A stretch of 64,000 nucleotides of DNA from Latrodectus hesperus. Its lineage: Eukaryota; Arthropoda; Arachnida; Araneae; Theridiidae. Numbering within the stretch: position 1 is the first letter of the stretch; every line of letters starts with the position of its first letter. The notes under the pieces are model-generated. The model saw only the letters and a list, made by a program, of their open reading frames with translations. It did no database searches and was not told the DNA's origin. Of this stretch, positions 28,801 to 41,476 are shown piece after piece. The stretch is taken from contig CM075853.1 in NCBI GenBank assembly GCA_037975125.1, positions 71,712,109-71,776,108 of the forward strand. The letters run 5' to 3'. Made by a program: the position numbers and the translations under genes.

Positions 28801-31800
28801 ATAAGTAAAGTAAGCTTTTCAGTCCCATTCATATTGGATCCCACTAGTAATGTTACACGTTCTTTGCTGCTTTTGCCACCACTGCATTTGTCTCCCTTAA
28901 ATGCTAGAGTTTTGTCCGGCGTACACTTAAAGAATAGTCCAGTTTCATCGACATTGAAAATGTCCCTTACCGGTATATCTTTTATGATTTGCAAAAGTCT
29001 GTCCGCCCATTCATTGGCTGACTTCCCGTCTACACTTGCACTTTCACCACACACAGTTTTGAATGAAATTCCATTTCTTTCCTTGAATCCATCCAGCCAA
29101 CCTGAGCTAGCTTTGAAGTTGTTGTTTCCCATGATGGAAGAAAATTCTTCTGCCTTAGCGCTTAGAAGAGTTCCACTCAGAGGGATGTTTCTGTCTCTCG
29201 ATTGTTTAAACCATTTTAATACACATTCATCGAGATCTGGATTGTCCGCATCTCTTGCTCTTTTCCTTTTTCCGTTTACACTAGAACAGCTGCTTAGAAT
29301 TTTTTCCTTATTTTTCAAAAAAGTTGAAAGAGTATTTGCCGCTATTCCGTATTCTTTTGCAATGTCGCATTTCCTTCTTAAACCTTTTTCAACTTCACGG
29401 ATGACGGAAATTTTTTGTTCCAAAGTTAAGGTCTTGTAGGGAACGCGTGGTTTACTCAAAGACATGCTTGCTGTTCTGAAGTTTCAAGTGAAATGAAGAC
29501 TAAAAGTTGTCACACACGAAAGAAAAAACATGTGACCACTACAGGTTTCTTGGAAAACAGGTGCATGCAACGTTAAACGCCTGTTGTACAAAAGAGGGGT
29601 TAACAATGCAGTCCAGTCACACTAATTTTCTCCCATTCTTTCCTCCCGCCCTCAACAATCTTCCTCCCCCTTAATCCTGTACTCTTAGCCTGTAGTGCAT
29701 CTCCCCCTCCCTCTCGGGAAATACGGAAAACCTGAAAAAGTTACTGGATTGACAGTGTATTTCTTCTGGAGTAAAACTTTGAATTAAGGAAATTGGACTT
29801 CGAATTATCCATGATATTTTAACATTAGTTTAATAATAAGTTTCAAGGGACCGAGAGAAAACTTCGAATTATCCACGAATTAAAGAAGTTCGAATTATCC
29901 AAGTTCCACTGTATATATATATGCTAAAAGCAATTGCATAATCATTTCATATAAATTCAACCAATTAATTCTTTATTACAATAAAATATATTTCATAAAG
30001 TGATATCATTCAAATGATGCATAGAAATGCTTAATTTTTAACTAAACTACCTTATATATCAATTGGAGTATAAAATCTATCAGACAGGATAAAATAATAT
30101 TAATTTTTTTCAATAATTCTTAAAAAGAATTTAAAATTTGATCTCTTTTTTACTCTTAAAATTTCCTCTATACTGTTAATTATCCTCAATTCCTTAAAAC
30201 TGTATCCATATAATTTCTATATTATGCATTAAAATTAAATTCCAACCCAGTAACATAGTAGCATATTTCAGTCTTCCTACTAATAACATTTTTCTTATTG
30301 AATTTATCAGAACTAAAATCAATTAGTATTTTGAGGATTATTTAAATTTTATTTAACATTTTAGTCAATAATCAGAGATACATTTTGAAAACTGAAACTT
30401 TAAAAGCACATATTTATTGTTGAAAAATGTGATTAAGGAATCAATTCATCTTATTAAATCCTTTCTTTTTCAAAATATTTGCTAAATGAATTCAGTGAAA
30501 TCACCTTTCAAACAACATCTTAAAAATCACAGATGAAATTATACAAAATATGAAAAATCTGTAATTTATCACAATTAGAGAAATTTTATTCACAAACTTT
30601 GAAAGTCTCTTTTGTTGTATCAAAATACACTAACTTTGATAAGAATATTTTGGAATTGAAATATAATTCAATTAGTCAAATATTATACATTGCTTTAAGA
30701 GAAGAATATGTTAAATTATGTATTCTTCTCTTATTTTCCTTTTTTAAATTCTTTACATCAATTTTGAAAAGAAAATCTTTTTATTTAGATAATTATTGAA
30801 CATAAATGCTTCCAGCAATACTGTAGTGGTCCCACAGACATTGAATAATTGAGACTTTTGAGTTTCGTAATCAGTGGTGGAGGAATACATTAACTCGCAA
30901 AAGGATATAGGAGGTGTTTAGTAAACAGTCTCTGCTAAAGGTTTTTCAGACAGTTTCGCCTCCACAATCGACTGTGAAAGAGCGCAAAAACTTTTATGCT
31001 CGATAAAAATGAAACATGTTAATTAAATCTTTTGATGTTAGCATTATTTGTTGTTTAATGTTTGAAAATATTCAATAGTTTGATTAAAGGTAGTGCTTGA
31101 ACTAATTTTAAAACTTATTAAATTTTGATACTGAGCACACTACAAATACCATTGCTCTCTTCTTTCTCTAGCTCAATATAGCTATCCTAACTGAGCAAGT
31201 ATTAATATCTTTTATATATATATACCTATATACAGGGTGTCTATAAATGATGGACCCGATTTTAAAAAATCAGATTTTCAAAAGTTCTCGACGGAATAAA
31301 ATAATTAATGCTTAAAAATAACGAGAAAAGCACGAAGTTTTTTTGTTAATAACAGATGACAGCACATTTACGATCGCTGAGAGTAAGAAACCCAAAATGG
31401 CGACATTGAGTGAGAAGAGTTTTTGTGTGTTGGAGTATGCAAGGGTTTTTTTGACTATAACTGTTCAACCTGCTTTTAGAATTCAATACGGTAAAGAATC
31501 ACCAACTAACAAAAGCATTTTGCGATGGTATAAGCAGTTTAAAGAAACAGGTTGCTTGTGCAAAAAGAAAAGCAGCGGCCGGCCAAGCCTTACGAACAAC
31601 GCAGTGGAGAAGGTGAGGGAGAGTTTTGTTCGCAGCCCGCGGAAGTTGACGAGAGTTCCCGGCCGAGAATTAGGAATGCCACATCAAACTGTATGAAAAG
31701 TTTTGTGTACAAAATTACAGTTTAAACCATATCGTTTACAGTTGCTGCAACAAATAACAGAGAATGATAAAATGTGTCGATTAGACTTTTGTGAACGCAT

Positions 31801-34800
31801 GCTAATGAAATTACAAAATCCAAATTTTGCCAAAAAATTGGTATTTTCAGATGAATTGACATTCTATTTATCAGGACATGTTAATCCTCACAATGTGAGA
31901 GTGTGGGGAAGTGAAAATCCTCATCAATCTCAACAGTTTATGAGAGATTCACCCAAAGTAAACGTTTTCTGTGCAATGTCATGTGAAAAAATTTATGGGC
32001 CTTTTTTCTTTGGTGAAAAAACTGTCACAGGTGACAATTATCTCGACATGCTGGAAATTTGGTTATTTCCGCAACTGCTTGAGGACAGTCCCGATTTTAT
32101 CTTCCAACAAGATGGAGCACCTCCTCATTGGTTTTTGACGGTTTGCAGTTACTTAAACAATGTGCTTCCACAAAGATGGATAGGACGTGCGGGTGACGAC
32201 GATTTAACGTTATTAACATGGCCACCAAGATCTCCTGACCTAACCCCATGCGATTTCTTTCTATGGGGTGAAAGACCATTTTTTCGTACAGCCAATGTCG
32301 AAAACACTCCCAGAATTGAAACAACGCATTGCTGCAGCATTACAAAACATTACCAGAAACATGTTACAAAATGTGTGGAATGAACTAGATTATCGATAGG
32401 ACGTATGCCGTGTGACAAAAGGGTCCCATATTGAAATTTATAAGGTAAAAAAACTATCTGTTAACATAAAAAAAAACTTCGTGCTTTTCTTGTTATTTTT
32501 ACGCAGTAATTACTTTATTCCATCGAGAACTTTTGAAAATATGATTTTTTAAAATCGGGTCCATCATTTAAAGACACCCTGTATATATATACATACATAT
32601 ATATGCATACACATACATGTATATCCCTTACTTTATAGTTGATAAACTCTTATTTATGAGAAGAAAAGAAACAGATAAATAGCAATGTTTGGTTTCAATA
32701 ATCATTTTATGCACCTGAGGTTTAATTATATTTGGAACTACAATTTAAGGAGAACTCTATACTAATGCAACCACTAAACCCGAAATAGGAGTTGAACTTA
32801 CAAAAAGATGAACTAAAATTCAGTAGTAAGCTATGAATCTCTGACAATTTTAAGTTTTGAGGAAATAATTAGCTTTTTTTACAGTGTTAATATTAGTTAA
32901 CTTCAATATTAATTTTAATTTTCCAAAAACATGCAAATTCTGAGATATAAACATTAATTCTATTCTAGTATTCTGATAGATTGTTCTATTCATTTTTTAA
33001 AAATATGTTTGCACAGTGTTAATGAAAAATCACTGACATAATATAGTTGTCCCGTAGCAAAAAACATTAGTGGAAGCACTTTGTTCTTCCAAGCCAAAGA
33101 TCCGAACTTTGATTCAAAAGATGGGCAAGGTTAAACTCAGCTTTCTACCCTCAGTGGGTTAAAAAAATTGAGCACAAAGCATGCTTGGGTACTAAACACA
33201 GAGGAGTTTCATGCTAAGCTAACCACCTTACCAGGACATATGCTTCACACTCCAGAGCCATTCAGCCAAGTATGCAGATATGAACACTGAATGCCTTGGC
33301 CCCATGAAGGGCTGTCAAGCCACAGAGTTTAGTTTAATATAGCAGCCACATTTGTGAAGAAACAACTGTAACTTTTTCTTTTAGATATAAATGAACAAAT
33401 GAATAATGAAGAATAGAAATTATAAATAATTAATTGCTGAGCAAAAATATGTTCCCATTTTTAAAAATGGCATAATAATAGATAATAAAAATTTGGATAG
33501 TAAATATATAGATAATAAATATTGGATATAATGAGATGGTAAAAATTTGCTTTTAAATTCCTCCAAAATTCAAATACACTTTTCAAACTTTTTAAGTAAA
33601 GATTTTAGAAATAGAGAAATGTAAATAATTACAGGCAACATGATTTGAAATGTATGAATAGAGTGTTATCAAACAATATAGTTATTGAAAAAACTCAATC
33701 AAAAATGTTGGTACCATGCGCATACTGATACAAGACATTGTCATATCATAATTAAACTGATCCAAGCCAAGCAGTAATTACAAACATGACAGCAAGAATG
33801 ACTAAATGGTAATAAAAAATTAATTTTAATATTTGTATTAAGGAAAAATTGTTTTACAACATGCAAATTCATATAAAGTATGTTTATAAATTAAACTAGA
33901 AAAAATATTTTTAAATAAAGACAAAATATTTTCATCAGGTAAATAAATTTGATTTATTTAAATGAAATAGTTTTAACAATTTAAGTAAAATTTTTATTTT
34001 AATTTTTTAAATTAAACAAAAAAATTTAATTATAAACATTTAAAACTTACTTTGCGAGCTGGATTAGTAAATGGCATCCATTTCCATGGACGTACCTTTT
34101 TCAAGCCTAATTTAGCTTTATTCTGTTTATAACCTTGATCACTATCTGTGATGAACATAGGTGGTTTGTCCCTAAAAACAAATATACAAAAATGTTACTA
34201 ACACATTTAAAAACTTTCGAAAAAATTTCAAATATATATATGGATAGATATAAAATTATTCACTTTGGATAAATCAATTGACATGATACATAAATAAGTA
34301 TTACTAACAAACTAGAGCAATTTTATTTTGATATTCTCACAAGCGATAAAAACAGTCATGTGAAAAATTTATAAATTAATTTCAAACCATTAATAAATAA
34401 ATAAATCAAAATTATATTCATATATATAGAACAAGTTCTTCATTCTTAGAAACTTAAAATTAATACACTAAATGGATATAAAAGTAATGTGTTTAAGATT
34501 ACTAATAGCTCAAAATTTAGGTATAAAGTGATATAAATGCTTAAACACAAAAAGCACATAAATTGCAAGAAATTATTAACCTAAATTCACTCTTTAACAG
34601 TGTAAATGATAAAATAGAATAACAAGTTATATTATAAAATTTTAATACTATTTGTTTACTAATAATGAAATTTGGGCTAAAGACTAAGTGCCAGAGTAGG
34701 CAATAAAATGTGCCAAACTGACTTACAGTATTGGAATGTGTTTGCATGATATAACTTTTGTTTTATGATGTAACCTGATTGCGTACAGGTGTGAAATTTA

Positions 34801-37800
34801 TTTTGTATGCTAGTAACCCGTTGTTGTTTTTGTCTTGTGGCAGCTTGGTGTGGAGTCTGACTTCCTCAGTACACACATAATATAGGTACCCGTTTACAGG
34901 ATAGGCAACCATTCATACAAAGAAAGGACAAAGACAGGATAGATAGAAAAGGAAAGTTCATCCATGCCCGAACTGGAATTTGAACCCAGGACCTCCTTCT
35001 TCGCAGTCAGGCACGCTGACTACTAGGCAAGTTGGGTGGTGCTAGTAACCCTACACTGGTTGAGTTTTATGGTGCAAGGTCCAAAATGGACATGCTTTGT
35101 CAAGAGTAAGTTTTTTCTTATAAAAAATTTATTTTTAATTTTTTTTCTAATTATTTAATTATTTTTTGTTAAAACCCAAGTAACCTAACATGAACCATTT
35201 GATTAGTAATTTGTTTATAATTTATTACAGATCAAGCTTTTAAAGTAGATAATTTAATAATTATTTTTGGAAATTTTTGAAAGTTATATTTCTGAATATT
35301 AGTTTTTATTTTAAGTTACTTAAGTAAAATTTATTTTGAAAGTTTATAAAATAAATTTATTTTCATATTGTTTACATTATTTTGAATTATTATTTTCTAT
35401 GCAAAGTATAGATGGCCACGTAATCATTCTGAGAACATCGAGGCATATTGATGCTGATAATTCAGCAAGCAATAATTAGGTGAGTTATTTTATGTTTTTA
35501 ATTAATATGGCAGTTATATGTAATATATATGTTATATATTAAGTATCACTTATAAATATTTCATATATTTGTATTTAGACTTATTCAGTATGGTAATGTT
35601 GATTAATTAAAAAAGTTTAGTTCTTAAAAGAAGGTTTAAGTTTCACATTTATTTTTATAGCCCATTTTAAATTAGATCTAGATTGCACTACATATTACAC
35701 CCACCTTAAATAATAACTACTAGTTATTATTTAAGGTGGGTGCTGTAACGTCCGTTATTGCTTGCAAACCCCTAAGTTAGTTTCAATGGACTTTAACACC
35801 CTTTGCAATTGTGAAAGAGATTGATTTCTTCCTTTTGAATCCCAGGAACTACATTATACCAAAGACAGTCAATTAGTTCTGATTGGAGGATGATGTGGGA
35901 ACAGCAAACAGGATTCGTGATGGGCCATTAAGTCTTTCATGACAAATATAATTTATCAAATTAAACTGGAATCACCTGGAGAATGGGCTGGGTGCTTTTG
36001 AAGAATTTAGAATTTATTGCCTCTTTCCTCTTTCTGACTCGAATCAATGGAGTAGCTGGAAATATGTGTCAAAAAGTTAACTTAGAAGATGGATCTGGAG
36101 GTTACTGGAGGTCAGATGTTGGGGGAAAGCTTGTATATAAATGGCAGACCCTTGTAGGGGCAGAAGAGAGCTTTGACCTATGTGTGGTGTTCGTGATATT
36201 TCTTTTAAACAGGTCCCGGAGTGAACAAGCTACAGTGAAGGAACAAGGAGAATTAACCACCTCAAGATCACGAGACTAATGTAAAATTGAATTTAAGAGA
36301 GAATCAAGATCACAGAGACAGACATCAGACATCGAATTTTGACTACCTGGATGCTCCAGTGCTGTCCAGCGAAGATTGTCGACTTTAACGAGTGATTGTT
36401 TGAGACTGTTTCCTGAGTACGGAATTTAAGAGACTGGTCCTTAGTACCAGCGAGGAGTTTTTCCCTGATTGAATGTGCAGCGAACATTCCAGAAAATGAG
36501 AAATTCATCAATTTTCCTGGATCCTACAATTTATGACAGTTCTTGTAAATAATCTTGTAATGTTACAAATAAATATTTAGTCAAGAATATTGAATTACAT
36601 GAGCCTGATTCTTTAATGGCCCTTGCTTACCTAGATGTCAGCCTATTTAAACTGAATATGTTACAGTGCCAAAGATCTTTATCAAACCAAAGATGCAAAG
36701 AAAACTGCATAGGTTATCTTGGAAAAGACTCAAGAAGTCCTCATAACTATCTAAAACTCTTTTAATCAGCTTACCTCCAACTAGCATACTGAACAGAAAA
36801 TTGATGATCCTCCAGCACCCACTATTGCTGTGGAAAAAATTCTCCCCAATTTTATGAGGTATGATGAAAACTACACTTAAGAACAAGAATCAAAAAAATA
36901 TGTCATTTGTGGATTCCCTATCTTTACAAAACTCCCCAATCTATCTGAGGACTCATTGAAATTAGGAGTTTAAGTAATCAGAGTCAATAGATTGTCCATT
37001 TAAAAAATGTAATCCCACTAGCTATTTTTAGTCCATCATTTTGCATCAATAATATCAAAATTTATAACAGCTTGTTATGCTACATCTCTGGCACATGGAG
37101 CATTACAGAGGATCTAAATTGGTAATATGGTGCTTCAACTGCCAAATGTTTAGTCCCAGCTTTGAGATGTTTCACATGGTTCTTAGATGTATGAAATTTG
37201 CTGGCAGACATAACACCAAAGGATGCCTCCATGATTGAATGAAACAATATCCAACCTCACATGAACAATCCAAATATTATTTCCTGGGCATCTACCCATC
37301 TAGTTACAAGGGATACTCAATATATTCCAAGCCAAATCTTAAAAATCTACCACAAAAACTCTAAAATTTAAAAAAATCTATATTAGACTTAGTATTTTAT
37401 ACACTAAAGCTATGCTTCCCACCTCCACCTAAATTACCTTCTGAAAATCAAACTTCCAGCCCCTCTTCATGTTCTGCAACTGACTTTGCTGATCTAATTT
37501 ATTTAATCAGTGAGATCAAGTTAACATTTAATGGTACCCCAAATAAAGAAATGCTAAAAGAACTATAAAATACCCAATCCTCAATGGATAAATTATGTAA
37601 ACTTACAATATATTTTCAAGTATCTGAAAAATATCTATGTCAAATAATTTAATTGATCTGTTAATATAATAAACTTGTAATTATTATAGTATCATTACCA
37701 CAAATAACTATTTATTCAATAATAGCAACCAAATTTTCATTAAAACATAAATATAAAAATTATACCATAGTAAATGTTACTTTGCCCATTATTAGCATAT

Positions 37801-40800
37801 CACATAACAAACAATGTATATAAGTAATGTACACATATGAGGGTCACTCTGAAATTTTTGAGATACAACTAGGTTTTTAAAGTTATACTTACAAAATTTT
37901 AAATGTGTTCAAAGTAGTCTCCTCCAGCATCAATGTACTTTTGTAGACGAATTTTCCACAGATTAAATGCCTCAAGCCATTCATTTCTTCTAATAGATGA
38001 AAAAATGCATTTATAGCCACATCAATCTCTTCTTCTGAATGAAAACGACGTCCACTTAAGTTCCTTTTTAGATTAAAGAATAACCAAAAGTCACACATAG
38101 GTAGATCAGGTGAATACAGCGGATGTTCGATTACTTTAATTTGTTTTTGTTTAAGAAACTCAACTGTTAATCCTGCTGTATAAGAAGATGCATTGTCATG
38201 GTGAAGCATTAGTCCTGTAACATTCAGCTCTTGTAGAATTTCTGGAAGACATTTAGTGGTATACCAGTTTGCTGTTACTGTCTTCTGTTCTTCCAACTTG
38301 ATGGCTTTGACCAGTCCTGTACTTCTGAAGAAAACGGCATACATCACTTTTTTCAGTGCGCATTGTTTTTTCACCATTGTCGGTGTGGAATCATCTTTAA
38401 AGACCCAGACTTTACTTTCTTGATGTGTTGGAGCGTCAAAAAACGGTATGTATGTTACAACACCTGTTACAATTTTAGAAATTATGCGGTGGCCACCATC
38501 ATTTAGCATATTAAGAGTTTCTTTACTGATTCTGGCATGCTCCTCTTTTTGATGCTCAGTTAGATTATGGGGAACCCAACGGCAAACTACTTTTTTCTTA
38601 TGTAATTCTTCATGAATGATTTTGTGTATGGCTGCAGATCCAATGTTAAGTTCCTTCTGTATCATTTGATAGGTACAGCGATTATCATCCATTAACATTT
38701 TTCGTATGGCAGACACATTATCCGGGATTACTGCCGTTGGCGGCCTTCCTGTGTGTTCTTCATCCTGAAGAAAATTGCGACTTCTTCGAAATTCCTTAAA
38801 CCATCTGAATACAGTAGCACGAGCTGGAGATTCATCACCAAATGCTAATTGCAACCGTTAAACGCATTCTTCTTGATTTAATCCTGCTTTGAAATCCTAT
38901 TGCGAAAATGTTCTCGCGTCAACTCCATTTTCTCTTGTGTTTAAAATTTATTCCACGCTAAGCAAGTTGAAGTAAGTCAGTAAAAAATTGTCTTCTGTGT
39001 TAAAATACATTGTACTTTAAAATTAAACTGTTATTTTTACTTTGCAAATTCTCGTCTGCGCGTATCTCAAAAATTTCAGAGTAACCCTCGTATACCAGTA
39101 TGCTATAAATTACAAATGTTACTTCATACTTGAATACATATTCATTTTTAACTTATATTACTTATATGTTAAGTAATATACAAATGTTAATTTATTGCTT
39201 AAAATACAATAAACTTAATTTAGGTAATAAAGTAATACAACTGTTAATTGTATAGTTATTCAGTATTGCTTATAAATATTATCAACTTACTAGTGTTGCT
39301 TGCATATACTTTTATATATTATTTTAGCAAATAATATATAAAAGTATTTGTAACAATAAATTATTACTCTCAGTTTGCCCACATATATAAAAAATGTATA
39401 AACCAAATTTAAGGTCTGATGCAAATAGTCAGAAATAACGAAAGTTAAACAAATTGTTTTCACACAATATTACATAGTGTGAATAAAAATGTAAATCAAT
39501 ATAAGTCACAGATCACAGCGAAACTTTACTAGTAAATTTTTGCACATCATAAAAAAATTTGGAAAATAGTTTTTTTTGCACTCTACATTAAGATTTTAAT
39601 TTTTAATTACAGAGTAAGATAATAAAGTCTTGTCTCAAGTATGTTAGAAATGCTTCAGTAAAAAGCTAACATTTGCCTGTAATTGTTTATTAATTCAAAT
39701 AAAGTAAAAAAGAATCTAAAAATTGAAAAAAGCTTAAAATAAAGATAATTATTTAAAGTAACACATTTTGCACATAGAAAAACAATTATAACAAAATACA
39801 ATCATTTTGATTTACTTATTTAAAAAATCCGATTTGTAAAGAGCTAGTTTTATTTGTTAAACATGCTTGCTCAAGCACTTAACAGTTATCTTATACACAA
39901 AATGCCTAGTCAGACCAGAATCCACAATTTAAAGTGGATTTTGAACCAATACAAACATTTAAGTCTAAGGTTGCATTTGAACCCATAAGCCTTTAAGCTG
40001 AAAACTAGAACACTAACCATTTAGCTGCTAAACATGGTCTCTAGTGCAAAAAATTATATGAAATGGTTTTTTAAAACTTAAAGAAATTTTTTACAACATG
40101 CAGTCAACAAAATAAAAAACAGAATGCAAAGTAAGGTAAAAACAGATATATTTAAACAGCTGAGATCTATTGATGTATTTTTTCAAAGAGCTAGACATTG
40201 TAAAAACTTAAAATGATTGCATAATATGGATAGTTTATCAAATTGAAATTGTGTTATCAAAAATTAGAAATTAATAAATATTTTATCAAGAGAATCATTT
40301 ATTAAAATTAATCAATACAATAAAAAAATTTAAAAATTTCACAGAAAGCAATATTTAAGATTACACAAAGAAAGTTTTTAGTATAATTTTTTTATTATAA
40401 GACTACTCAAATTGGAAACAGATGAAATTGTAGATTATTAAAAGATATAAAGTTATCAATACAAAGAAAAGGGGTAGACCCAAAATGAGATGGGTGGAGT
40501 CAAACTTCTTGGCTACCAAGGAAGTTTGATTCCACCCATCCATCCACCATCAAAACCGACGCACAAGTGTAAGAAATATAATGTAGTAGAACAGAATTCA
40601 GAGGAAGACACTGGCTCACGCTGAAATGTCTACCCAAATATGATGATAAATAAAAATGTGATTTGTAATAAATTTAAGCATGCTTCATGTTGCAAAGACA
40701 TATAAATGTATTTTAGGTATGAATTATATTTATTATGACTGCAGAATATTTTATTTAAAAACATACAATAATTTTTCATTTCATTTATAACTAATTTAAA

Positions 40801-41403
40801 ATTATATTTCATTTTAACAGATATGAAATAAAATTTTAATATTTCATATTGATGGAGGAAATTATATTTCATGAGATGCTAACATGGGACTTGAAAACCA
40901 TCTATTGTCTAAACAAGAATCATAAATTTTACAGTTTTTTAATATAAACAAATTTAATAACAATTGTTAATTTTAGTGAAATTTTCTTAGTGATACTTAT
41001 AAATACCTTTAGTAGTAAATGATTCAACAAGGAAACAAATAAAAACAAAGAAAATGCCTTAGTAAAACCTCATATTAAAAAAAAAGAAAAATAACAAAAT
41101 TTATATCATAAATACCTATTTATATGATCAAAATTTTAACTGAAAACTCGTCAAAAACCAAATATTGGAAATTATGCTTTGAAATAAAATATCTAAGGCA
41201 AATTTAATTCAAAATAAATATGAATTTGAAAAAATTCAATATTAATAAAAAATACTGATTAAAAATCTAATAGTTAATGAACTTATTAAAATAGTTATAA
41301 TAATCTTACTTGTTATCAGAATATAATAAAGCATAAAGTTCCCTATGCATTCCTTCAGGACGTTTAAAAGTGGGATCAGTAAGTTTTTTCTTTTTCTAGA
41401 AAG

Positions 41404-41476
<73 letters not shown>

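Larger units (their letters stand above)
34675..35743 (+). repeat. Unknown repeat X, copy C (partial, interrupted)
   Basis: The left part (34675-34819) matches the left ends of copies at 46.8 and 56.5 kb: GGCTAAAG, AAAATGTGCCAAACTGA, GTTTGCATGAT and a TAACC-rich segment. A SINE is inserted at 34820-35039. Further along, AATTAGGTGAGTTATTTT (about 35475-35492) and AAGGTGGGTGC (to 35743) match internal blocks of the other copies. The right end is missing, replaced by the putative LTR at 35744. Confidence 0.55.
39091..41309 (-). other. DMAP1 intron 2, between mariner and exon 2
   Basis: AT-rich. It contains a perfect 19-bp-arm hairpin (39306-39347), a SINE (39903-40041) and an imperfect hairpin with GC-richer arms (40489-40540). 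No gene. Confidence 0.7.

Noticed and set aside
28699..29439. 246-residue plus-strand open frame
   Set aside because: It is the exact antisense shadow of the Tigger transposase, which carries recognisable domains on the minus strand.
35983..36279. 98-residue open frame, MGWVLLKNLEFIASFLFLTR...
   Set aside because: It lies inside the putative solo LTR, and I see no family resemblance.
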